Assembly (NCBI GenBank): GCA_945788205.1
Contig: CALZLE010000104.1
Coordinates: 1-5,129, forward strand
Length of the DNA: 5,129 nt
From: an uncultured Desulfuromonadales bacterium
GTDB taxonomy: Bacteria; Desulfobacterota; Desulfuromonadia; Desulfuromonadales; Geopsychrobacteraceae
Direction of reading: 5' to 3'
Shown piece after piece: positions 1-5,129 of the stretch. A program made the position numbers and the translations under genes. The first letter of the stretch is position 1; each line of letters opens with the position of its first letter. The notes under the pieces were generated by a model. It was not told the DNA's origin and made no database searches. It saw only the letters and a list, made by a program, of their open reading frames with translations.

Positions 1-1048
1 CTTCCAAATCTTTAGTGTACTTGAACAACCCGGTCAGGTTGTATTTTCCCCAGCTTTTGCTCAGCGATAGAATCGACTGCACCTTGTCTTTGTTATAATC
101 CTCGGCGACTTCTCCAAAATCCTCGAAATAATCATCGTCGTTAACATACAGAGCATCAACCAGCATCCGTACCCCGCCGGGTAGCTGACCATCATGCTGC
201 CACTCGAGGGCATAACGCTCTGCATCGACCGTTTCTCCGTCAACCTCCTCGACGTCGATGTGATAAAAGCGCGCTTCACCGGCATTCTGTTTACCGAAAA
301 CATAGCGATACTCCACACCTTTGCCGAGCCCCATATCGGACAGGTAATCGAGAAAAAGGGTGGCATCCTGATTGACTCCGAGGACCTGATAATAGGCCCC
401 GCTATACTGAAAACCTCGGCTTTCCGAATAGCCAACCTGTGGCATTAGCAACCCTGATTCCCGCTCAGTTTTTATTGGATAGAGAATATAGGGAACGTAA
501 AAGGAAGGAATATCTTTGAGATAAAAGACCGCGTTCTTAGCGCGAGCATACCCCTCTAAAGTCACATCGACCTGATCGGCGCCAAACTTCCAGGACGGCA
601 CCTCCCCATCGCAGGTGGTGAAGGTCCCGTCGACAATGCGATAATCAAATTCACCGCGCCGGACAATCTCCTTACCGCGCACATGAAGATTCTGTTCACG
701 CAGGAAGACTTCTCCGTCGGCAACCTTTCCGGTTCCGTTCTGCAGATTGTATTCGACCCTGCTACCCTGCATCTGCTCATCCGGCGAGGTCAGCTGCACA
801 TCCCCTTCCGCTTCGATCACACCACTGACCTGATTCCACCAGAGGATATCGCTGCGCACCTCCATCTCACCCTGGGTCAGCTGAACGTTGCCACTGGCCC
901 GATAGCGACCTTTTTCTTTATCGTAGCTGAGTTCGTCCGCTTCCAGACTGACCGGCGCACCGCTCTCACCAACCTGCCCCCAATCGGTCGCAGCGGCGGC
1001 TGAAGGCAAACTGAAAAGCATCAATATGACAAGTAAACGCAAAAGCAT
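1..1048 (-). CDS. lptD: LPS-assembly protein LptD, N-terminal part (3' end beyond window)
   Basis: Outer-membrane LptD, with the lipoprotein LptE, inserts lipopolysaccharide into the outer leaflet. The 349 visible residues are the N-terminal part; family members are usually over 700. Residues 1-20 form a signal peptide (Arg4, a Leu/Ile/Val core, then SAAAA), probably cut near residue 20. Residues about 33-130 are an LptA/OstA-like beta-jellyroll (VSLEADELSYD, ASGNVQLTQG, EAEGDVQLTS), the periplasmic LPS slide. TTCDG at 143-147 followed by W153, and YVPYILYPIKTERESGLLMP at 184-203, are characteristic of LptD at the entry to the beta-barrel. The start at 1048 is the first ATG after the folC stop, which lies upstream in the same frame with 21 bp between. 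Only a weak GGA precedes it, so translation may depend on folC. Cys146 is the only cysteine seen and matches E. coli Cys173 by context. The identification is secure; the barrel is not visible. Confidence 0.95.
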   Translation of the reverse strand, partial: MLLRLLVILMLFSLPSAAAATDWGQVGESGAPVSLEADELSYDKEKGRYRASGNVQLTQGEMEVRSDILWWNQVSGVIEAEGDVQLTSPDEQMQGSRVEYNLQNGTGKVADGEVFLREQNLHVRGKEIVRRGEFDYRIVDGTFTTCDGEVPSWKFGADQVDVTLEGYARAKNAVFYLKDIPSFYVPYILYPIKTERESGLLMPQVGYSESRGFQYSGAYYQVLGVNQDATLFLDYLSDMGLGKGVEYRYVFGKQNAGEARFYHIDVEEVDGETVDAERYALEWQHDGQLPGGVRMLVDALYVNDDDYFEDFGEVAEDYNKDKVQSILSLSKSWGKYNLTGLFKYTKDLE

Positions 1049-1069
1049 GAAAATATCGTCCGAATAAAT

Positions 1070-2350
1070 TCAGTCTGAAATCGACAATAACTCTGTTGCT
1101 GACAATAGCTTTTCCCGAACCGCGGCAATGAGAAACAGGGAGCCTGCCACCAGGAGAACCTGTCCATCTTTTCGACCCTGTTGCGCGGCAATTAGCGCAC
1201 CCTGCGGTTCAGCATATTCGGCGGCCAGAATACCTGAATTTTCCGCCAGTTGCACCAGTTTTCCCGGCGCGATCGAATCGTTAACCGGTGGCCGCGTCGC
1301 ATACAGTCGCTCGACATAGGGCAACAGCGGAGCCAACAACTCTTCGGCCTGCTTATCCGCCTTCAGCCCGACAACCAGATGCAGGTTCCGCAACTGTCTT
1401 TGCTCCAGATAGGCCGCCAACACTTCCGCTCCGGCGGCATTGTGCGCCCCGTCGAGCAGGACATCATCCGCCAACCATTCAAGACGTCCCGGCCAGCGGG
1501 TCTGTTCAACTCCCTGCCGCAATGCAACCTCTGAAATCGGCACCCCGGTGCGCTGTAACCAAGCCGTAGCGGCCATCGCCAAAGCCAAATTCTGATGCTG
1601 ATGGCGACCGGTCAATTTCGGCTGTAAACCATCAAGCTCGCATTCCAGGCCACGGAAAGACAAACCTTGAGCGGTGAAACCCCAACGGTAGTCCTGCTCT
1701 GCCTGTAGCAATGGCAGGTCCAGTTCCGCGGCACGCTGTTGCAGCACCTGCTCGACTTCCGGCTGCTGCCTGCTGCTGATCACCGGCACTCCGGACTTAA
1801 AGATACCAGCCTTTTCTCCGGCAATCTCGGCGAGCGTATCACCCAGCGGACCGGTATGATCGAAGGCGATCGGGGTAATCAGGCAGAGCTCCGGATCAAC
1901 CGTATTGGTCGCATCAAGTCGGCCGCCGAGACCGGTTTCGAGGATCGTCCAATCAACACCGGAACGTTGAAAATGAAGCAGAGCCAGCACTGTGGTGAAC
2001 TCAAAAAAAGTCGTCCGCAGCTCTTCAGCATGCGGACGCAACTCATCGGTCAGCTTGACAACTTCGGCTTCACTGATTTGTCGGGTATCGATTCGCACCC
2101 GTTCTGTAAAGCTGTGCAGATGTGGCGAGGTGTAGAGACCTGCCCTGATGCCAGCGGACTTAAAAATATTAGCCAGCGCCGCCGCCGTCGATCCTTTGCC
2201 GTTGGTCCCGGCAATATGAATAATCCGCAGCTTGCGCTGCGGATTATCGAATCGTTCCAGAAGGTCACGGGTGTTCTGCAGCCCCAGCTTTATGCCGAAC
2301 AGCTGCAGCGAGTAGAGATAGTCAAGACTCGCCTGATAGCTATTGCCCAT
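1070..2350 (-). CDS. folC: Bifunctional dihydrofolate synthase / folylpolyglutamate synthase FolC
   Basis: This cytoplasmic Mur-ligase-type enzyme joins L-glutamate to dihydropteroate using ATP and then extends the gamma-glutamyl tail of folates. The 426-residue protein is full length for the family. Visible motifs are the P-loop GTNGKGS (48-54), TSPHL (74-78), ETGLGGRLDATN (138-149), FDHT (163-166), GEKAGIFKSG (178-187, with Lys180 the probable carbamylated lysine), GRHQHQNLALA (248-258), WPGRLEW (286-292) and DGAHN (300-304) in the C-terminal domain. The N-terminus (YLYSLQLFGIKLGL) fits related FolC proteins, which supports the ATG at 2350. That ATG lies 6 bp after the accD stop, and I see no Shine-Dalgarno sequence in the A/T-rich bases before it, so translational coupling to accD is likely. 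accD-folC adjacency is common in proteobacteria. Whether both activities are present cannot be proved from sequence alone; a pure folylpolyglutamate synthase is the alternative. Confidence 0.97.
   Translation of the reverse strand: MGNSYQASLDYLYSLQLFGIKLGLQNTRDLLERFDNPQRKLRIIHIAGTNGKGSTAAALANIFKSAGIRAGLYTSPHLHSFTERVRIDTRQISEAEVVKLTDELRPHAEELRTTFFEFTTVLALLHFQRSGVDWTILETGLGGRLDATNTVDPELCLITPIAFDHTGPLGDTLAEIAGEKAGIFKSGVPVISSRQQPEVEQVLQQRAAELDLPLLQAEQDYRWGFTAQGLSFRGLECELDGLQPKLTGRHQHQNLALAMAATAWLQRTGVPISEVALRQGVEQTRWPGRLEWLADDVLLDGAHNAAGAEVLAAYLEQRQLRNLHLVVGLKADKQAEELLAPLLPYVERLYATRPPVNDSIAPGKLVQLAENSGILAAEYAEPQGALIAAQQGRKDGQVLLVAGSLFLIAAVREKLLSATELLSISD
2220..2247 (-). repeat. Perfect 12-bp inverted repeat with 4-nt loop inside folC
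   Basis: On the plus strand, ATAATCCGCAGC (2220-2231) and GCTGCGGATTAT (2236-2247) are exact reverse complements separated by TTGC. In the folC mRNA the loop reads GCAA, a GNRA-type tetraloop closed by a C-G pair, so a stable local hairpin is expected. It covers nucleotides 104-131 of folC (codons 35-44, DNPQRKLRII), just before the P-loop codons. No T-run follows on either strand, so it is not an intrinsic terminator. The repeat is certain; any function is inference. Confidence 0.9.
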
Positions 2351-2356
2351 CAGTGG

Positions 2357-3205
2357 TTATTTTTTAGAAAAAATCCGCAGCGACTGTGAAAGGCGCTGTT
2401 TCATTTCCTGCCGAGGCACAATCATGTCGACCATGCCATGCTCCAGCAGATACTCAGAGCGCTGGAACCCTTCCGGCAGGGTTTGACGAATGGTCTGCTC
2501 AATAACCCGTGGTCCGGCAAAACCGATCAGCGCCCGCGGTTCGGCGATATTCAAATCACCCAGCATGGCGAAACTGGCGGTAACCCCGCCGGTGGTCGGA
2601 TCGGTCAAGACCGAAATAAAGGGGATGCCAGCCGCCTTCAATTTGGCCAGAGCCGCACTGGTTTTGGCCATCTGCATCAGCGACATGATACTCTCCTGCA
2701 TCCGCGCACCGCCGGAAGAGGAAAAAACCAGTACCGGAGCTTTGGTCTCCAGGCCTTTTTCGATAGCGCGCGTAATCTTCTCGCCGACCACTGAGCCCAT
2801 ACTGCCGCCCATGAAGCCGAAATCAAAGACCGCGACCACCACCGGCAGGCCATCCAGATCACCCGTTCCGCAGATAACGGCATCACCGTCGCCAGCTTTT
2901 TTCACCGCAGCCTTGATGCGCTCTTTATATTTCTTCGAATCCTTGAAATCGAGGAAATCGACAGAATTCATCTTCGCATCCATCTCAACGAAAGTTCCTT
3001 CGTCAATCACCAGATCGATCCGCTCACGGGCATTGATACGGAAATGATAGTCGCACTTGGGGCAGACATTCAGGTTCCGCTCAATCTCCTTGGCGTAGAT
3101 GATTTCCTGACAGTTTTTACATTTTGTCCAGACCCCTTCCGGCATCTGCACATTCTTTTTTTCCACCGAAGTGGTCAATGCTTTTTTCGATCGAAACCAG
3201 CCCAT
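2357..3205 (-). CDS. accD: Acetyl-CoA carboxylase carboxyltransferase subunit beta AccD
   Basis: AccD pairs with AccA to transfer the carboxyl group from biotinylated AccB to acetyl-CoA, making malonyl-CoA for fatty acid synthesis in the cytoplasm. The 282-residue length is normal. A four-cysteine zinc ribbon is intact: Cys29-x2-Cys32-x15-Cys48-x2-Cys51 (CKNC ... CPKC), followed by YHFRINARERID. The crotonase-like carboxyltransferase core shows DFGFMGGSMGSVVGEK (128-143), SSSGGARMQES (162-172) and TDPTTGGVTAS (201-211), then PRVIEQTIRQTLPEGFQRSE and a C-terminal Lys-Lys. I place the start at 3205 because AAAAGGA lies 6 nt before it and MGWFRSKK resembles AccD N-termini. An in-frame ATG at 3265 would add 20 residues unlike the family and has no ribosome binding site. 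The gene follows trpA by 77 bp and precedes folC by 6 bp. accA is not in the window. Confidence 0.97.
   Translation of the reverse strand: MGWFRSKKALTTSVEKKNVQMPEGVWTKCKNCQEIIYAKEIERNLNVCPKCDYHFRINARERIDLVIDEGTFVEMDAKMNSVDFLDFKDSKKYKERIKAAVKKAGDGDAVICGTGDLDGLPVVVAVFDFGFMGGSMGSVVGEKITRAIEKGLETKAPVLVFSSSGGARMQESIMSLMQMAKTSAALAKLKAAGIPFISVLTDPTTGGVTASFAMLGDLNIAEPRALIGFAGPRVIEQTIRQTLPEGFQRSEYLLEHGMVDMIVPRQEMKQRLSQSLRIFSKK
2372..2382 (-). repeat. 11-nt segment at the end of accD complementary to one arm of the folC hairpin
   Basis: The mRNA-sense sequence CGCTGCGGATT, near the accD stop codon, is the exact reverse complement of AATCCGCAGCG at the first arm of the folC hairpin (plus coordinates 2235-2245). 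Ten of its bases repeat the second arm directly (2222-2231). It lies 22-32 nt upstream of the folC ATG, so pairing would loop out the folC start. Both sites encode Leu-Arg-Ile with the same codons (CTG CGG ATT), which may explain the repeat. The match is certain and the regulatory meaning is speculative. Confidence 0.55.
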
Positions 3206-3211
3206 GAAAAA

Positions 3212-3216
3212 TCCTT
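3212..3216 (-). promoter_or_regulatory. Shine-Dalgarno sequence of accD
   Basis: AAGGA, within AAAAGGA, lies 6 nt before the ATG at 3205 in the mRNA sense. It decides the accD start in favour of 3205 over the upstream in-frame ATG at 3265. It is the clearest ribosome binding site in the window; trpA, folC and lptD have weak or no visible counterparts. Confidence 0.85.
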
Positions 3217-3275
3217 TTGATTTACAGTCTTTATCATCGCTGCCAAAACACCGGTCAGCGTGCATCAGATCAGTA

Positions 3276-3294
3276 GGTCTATTTAAACTAGACC
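3276..3294 (-). repeat. Small hairpin overlapping the trpA stop codon
   Basis: GGTCTA and TAGACC form a perfect 6-bp stem around a 7-nt loop. In the mRNA sense the loop GTTTAAA contains the trpA TAA stop. A flanking G-U pair could extend the stem by one. No T-run follows, so an intrinsic terminator is unlikely. Possible roles are transcript processing or protection of the trpA 3' end before accD, but an inverted repeat this short can also arise by chance. Confidence 0.6.
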
Positions 3295-4077
3295 CTGTTT
3301 CAGCTCGGCAATAAACCGACCGACACGCGGTAACAGTTCTTCACTCTGAGCAAATTCAGCTATGATTTTAACCAAAGCGCTGCCGACGACAACCCCATCG
3401 GCAAATTCTCCCACAGCTTTGGCGTCTTCAACCGTGGAAATGCCGAAGCCGACTCCGACCGGCACATCGGTCATTCCCTGAATGTTTTCTACCGCAGCTT
3501 TAATATCGGCCGGAGTGATCTTTTGCGTCCCAGTCACGCCGGTCATCGAAACATAGTAGAGATAACCTTCAGCCGCGGCTGCCAACCGTTGCATCCGCTC
3601 CGGCGGCGTCGTCGGTGCCAACAGGGTAATCAGGGCAATCCCTGCCGCCTGCATCACTGCGCTGATCTCACCAACCTCTTCCGGCGGGAGATCGACCAAC
3701 AACAGACCATCGACACCAGCAGCGGCCGCATCTTTGGCAAACCGCTCAGCACCATAACGGAAGATCGGGTTGTAATACCCCATCAATACGAGCGGCACCT
3801 GACAATCAGTGCGCACCTCAGCAACCAACTGCAGAACCTTTGTTACTGTTGCCCCAGCCGCCAAAGCCCGCTCCGAAGCAGCCTGAATGGTCGGCCCATC
3901 GGCCATCGGATCGGAGAAAGGCACCCCTAACTCGATCAGGTCGGCACCATTAGCAGCCAGAGTCCGGATCAACTTTGCCGTCGTCGCAATATCTGGATCA
4001 CCCGCAGTCAAAAACGGGATCAGCGCTGTTTCTTGCTTTTGTCGCAGCGCCGCAAAAGTTGTATCAATACGTGACAT
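3283..4077 (-). CDS. trpA: Tryptophan synthase alpha subunit TrpA
   Basis: TrpA cleaves indole-3-glycerol phosphate to indole and glyceraldehyde 3-phosphate. The indole is channelled to TrpB, which joins it to serine in the cytoplasmic alpha2-beta2 complex. The 264-residue TIM barrel is full length. The catalytic acids fall at Glu49 (LIELGVPFSDP) and Asp60 (MADGPTIQ), the same numbers as in E. coli. Further signatures are PFLTAGDP (21-28), LMGYYNPIFRYG (98-109), VDLPPEE (128-134), MTGVTGTQ in loop 6 (178-185), VGVGFGIS (207-214) and VGSALV (231-236), the last two in the phosphate-binding region. The start is the first ATG in frame and fits the family N-terminus; only a weak GAACGAG precedes it. 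trpB, the usual upstream neighbour, is absent: the gene before it is an RNA helicase 140 bp away, so trpA may be driven partly by its own promoter. The function is secure because all key residues are present. Confidence 0.97.
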   Translation of the reverse strand: MSRIDTTFAALRQKQETALIPFLTAGDPDIATTAKLIRTLAANGADLIELGVPFSDPMADGPTIQAASERALAAGATVTKVLQLVAEVRTDCQVPLVLMGYYNPIFRYGAERFAKDAAAAGVDGLLLVDLPPEEVGEISAVMQAAGIALITLLAPTTPPERMQRLAAAAEGYLYYVSMTGVTGTQKITPADIKAAVENIQGMTDVPVGVGFGISTVEDAKAVGEFADGVVVGSALVKIIAEFAQSEELLPRVGRFIAELKQGLV

Positions 4078-4093
4078 ACTCGTTCATCATTTC

Positions 4094-4121
4094 ACTATAA
4101 ATCGCCAAATTGGCTTGACCA
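4094..4121 (-). promoter_or_regulatory. Weak second candidate promoter with an embedded palindrome, upstream of trpA
   Basis: TGGTCA (4121-4116, 4 of 6 to TTGACA), a 16-nt spacer and TATAGT (4099-4094, 5 of 6 to TATAAT) face trpA. The spacer holds GCCAAATTGGC (4104-4114), two 5-bp arms around one base. Transcription would start only about 10 nt before the trpA ATG, leaving little room for a ribosome binding site, which counts against it. An operator role for the palindrome is conjecture. Confidence 0.2.
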
Positions 4122-4147
4122 TTTTACTGATCTCGGCCAAAAAAGGC

Positions 4148-4176
4148 AGTTTAGTCGTTCAGGCAGACGGTTTCAA
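4148..4176 (-). promoter_or_regulatory. Candidate sigma-70 promoter for trpA-accD-folC-lptD
   Basis: In the direction of trpA, TTGAAA (4176-4171, 5 of 6 to TTGACA) is followed after exactly 17 nt by TAAACT (4153-4148, 4 of 6 to TATAAT). Transcription would begin near 4141, about 64 nt before the trpA start. It lies in the only long gap of the window, the expected place for a promoter. The spacing is ideal but the -10 match is modest, so this is a prediction. Confidence 0.35.
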
Positions 4177-4217
4177 TCCTTTTCTCCACCAACCTCTAAC
4201 CGCGGCACAATAAGTGA

Positions 4218-5129
4218 TTATTCCTTGCTTGCCGGCGGTTGACCGCCCGGCTTCTTGCCCGGCCGCCGTCGGGGCCGCCGGCGACGTTTCTGGGCATCCC
4301 CGGCAGGCTTCTTTTCCGGTGGCTTTTTACGCTTCGGAATTGCCCGCTTGTAACTAAAACAGAAGTCCTCGTCGAGGGGCACTTCACTCGGAATCCGCTT
4401 GCCGAGGTAGTCCTGAATTTCGTCCAGCACGTAAACGGTCTCTTCGTCGGCAAAACTGATCGCCCGCCCCTTTGCCCCGGCGCGTGCCGTACGGCCGATC
4501 CGATGAACGTAATCCTCGCGGTCCTGCGGCAGGTCGTAATTCACCACGTGGGAAACATTGTCGACATGAATCCCACGCGAAGCGACATCGGTCGCGACCA
4601 GATGAGTCAAACTGCCGATTTTGAATTGATCGAGAATCCGCATCCGCTTCTTTTGTGGAATATCTCCGGAAAGGACCGCACTGGGGATGTCATTGGCATT
4701 GAGCAGTGCATTGAGCCGCTCGGCCTCGACCTTCATATTGACGAACAACATCACCCGCTCAACCTCAGTCTCCTTTTTGAGCAGACCGAGCAGTAGAGCA
4801 AACTTTTCCCGTCGCGTCACATGATAAAGAACCTGATCGATGTTATCGGCCGTCATCTTCTCCGGCTCAATCCGCACCTTCTCCGCCAGATTCATAAACT
4901 CGTAAGCCAGCTCCATCACTTGTGGCGAAAGAGTGGCGGAGAACAACATCGTCTGACGCTTATCAAAAGAAGGAAGCTGGCGCAGGATGTAGCGCAAATC
5001 CTTGATGAAACCCATATCGAACATCCGGTCGGCTTCGTCAATAACCAGCGCTTCGACCCGATTCATGGAAAAGACCCGCTGCTTATAATAGTCGATCAAC
5101 CGGCCCGGCGTGGCGACGATAATATCGAC
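4218..5129 (-). CDS. rhlB: DEAD-box ATP-dependent RNA helicase, RhlB-like, C-terminal part (5' end beyond window)
   Basis: An ATP-driven RNA-unwinding enzyme of RNA decay or ribosome assembly. The frame stays open to the window edge, so the start, Q motif and Walker A are not seen. In the 303 visible residues, ATPGRLID (motif Ib, 6-13), DEAD (31-34), SAT (64-66), ATDVASRG (motif V, 179-186) and HRIGRTARAG (motif VI, 209-218) are intact and span both RecA-like domains. GFIKDLR, MLFSATLS and QKKRMRILDQFK resemble RhlB more than RhlE, SrmB or DeaD, so the symbol is tentative. Residues about 262-303 form a disordered Lys/Arg/Pro tail (KRRRRPRRRPGKK), probably for RNA binding, encoded by GC-rich, locally repeated DNA. 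No T-run terminator follows the stop, so read-through into trpA, 140 bp downstream, is possible. That it is a DEAD-box helicase is certain; the RhlB assignment is likely. Confidence 0.93.
   Translation of the reverse strand, partial: VDIIVATPGRLIDYYKQRVFSMNRVEALVIDEADRMFDMGFIKDLRYILRQLPSFDKRQTMLFSATLSPQVMELAYEFMNLAEKVRIEPEKMTADNIDQVLYHVTRREKFALLLGLLKKETEVERVMLFVNMKVEAERLNALLNANDIPSAVLSGDIPQKKRMRILDQFKIGSLTHLVATDVASRGIHVDNVSHVVNYDLPQDREDYVHRIGRTARAGAKGRAISFADEETVYVLDEIQDYLGKRIPSEVPLDEDFCFSYKRAIPKRKKPPEKKPAGDAQKRRRRPRRRPGKKPGGQPPASKE

Noticed and set aside
1739..2389. Plus-strand open frame of 216 codons
   Set aside because: It lies antisense across folC, which has all family motifs. The predicted protein shows no recognisable domain, so it is a shadow frame.
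2490..3047. Plus-strand open frame of 185 codons over accD
   Set aside because: Antisense to a clearly functional accD, with a low-complexity Ser/Pro/Thr-rich composition typical of a shadow frame.
3206..3265. Longer accD starting at the in-frame ATG at 3265
   Set aside because: The extra 20 residues do not look like AccD and no ribosome binding site precedes that ATG, while the ATG at 3205 has AAAAGGA at 6 nt.
3206..3282. Promoter between trpA and accD (TTGGCA followed by TGTAAA)
   Set aside because: The spacing is only about 14 nt and the -10 match is poor; the accD gene is probably read from upstream.
4087..4217. Classical trp attenuator before trpA
   Set aside because: There are no tandem Trp codons and no terminator hairpin with a T-run in the gap; only isolated TGG triplets occur.
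4209..4222. AATAA-GTGA-TTATT inverted repeat at the helicase stop as a terminator
   Set aside because: The 5-bp stem is all A/T and no T-run follows on the minus strand, so termination there is unlikely.
4239..4796. Plus-strand open frame of 185 codons over the helicase gene
   Set aside because: Antisense to a gene with intact DEAD-box motifs; no family resemblance in the translation.
5097..5099. TTG at 5099 as the helicase start
   Set aside because: The frame continues upstream to the window edge with the helicase motif Ib (ATPGRLID), so the codon is internal.

Overview
The window carries five genes, all on the minus strand. In transcription order they are a DEAD-box RNA helicase (5' end beyond the window), trpA, accD, folC and the start of lptD (3' end beyond the window). 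Protein motifs identify every gene. There are no RNA genes, mobile elements or CRISPR repeats, and no plausible plus-strand gene. The proteins and the accD-folC linkage point to a Gram-negative, LPS-bearing bacterium. AccD and FolC most resemble those of Desulfuromonadales (the Geobacter, Pelobacter and Desulfuromonas group), but that placement comes from remembered family resemblance, not from a search.

Layout, right to left on the plus coordinates. 5129-4218 encodes the C-terminal 303 residues of an RhlB-like helicase ending in a Lys/Arg/Pro-rich tail. 4217-4078 is the only sizeable gap (140 bp); it holds candidate promoter hexamers and no clear terminator. 4077-3283 is trpA. A 77-bp gap follows, with a small hairpin over the trpA stop and a good ribosome binding site for accD. 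3205-2357 is accD, 2350-1070 is folC (6 bp after accD) and 1048-1 is the N-terminal 349 residues of LptD (21 bp after folC). The spacing suggests that trpA-accD-folC-lptD is transcribed together, with accD-folC-lptD most tightly packed.

The genes cover different housekeeping functions: the last step of tryptophan synthesis (TrpA alpha subunit), malonyl-CoA formation for fatty acids (AccD), folate synthesis and polyglutamylation (FolC), and insertion of LPS into the outer membrane (LptD). They look like a biosynthesis and envelope operon, not a single pathway. trpB and accA, which encode the obligate partners of TrpA and AccD, are not in the window.

I found no undescribed system. The most notable signal is structural: a perfect 12-bp inverted repeat closed by GCAA (in the mRNA sense) inside the 5' part of folC, plus an 11-nt segment at the end of accD that could pair with one of its arms across the folC start codon. 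folC also lacks a visible Shine-Dalgarno sequence. This could be a translation-control element or a coincidence of codons, and comparison with relatives would decide.
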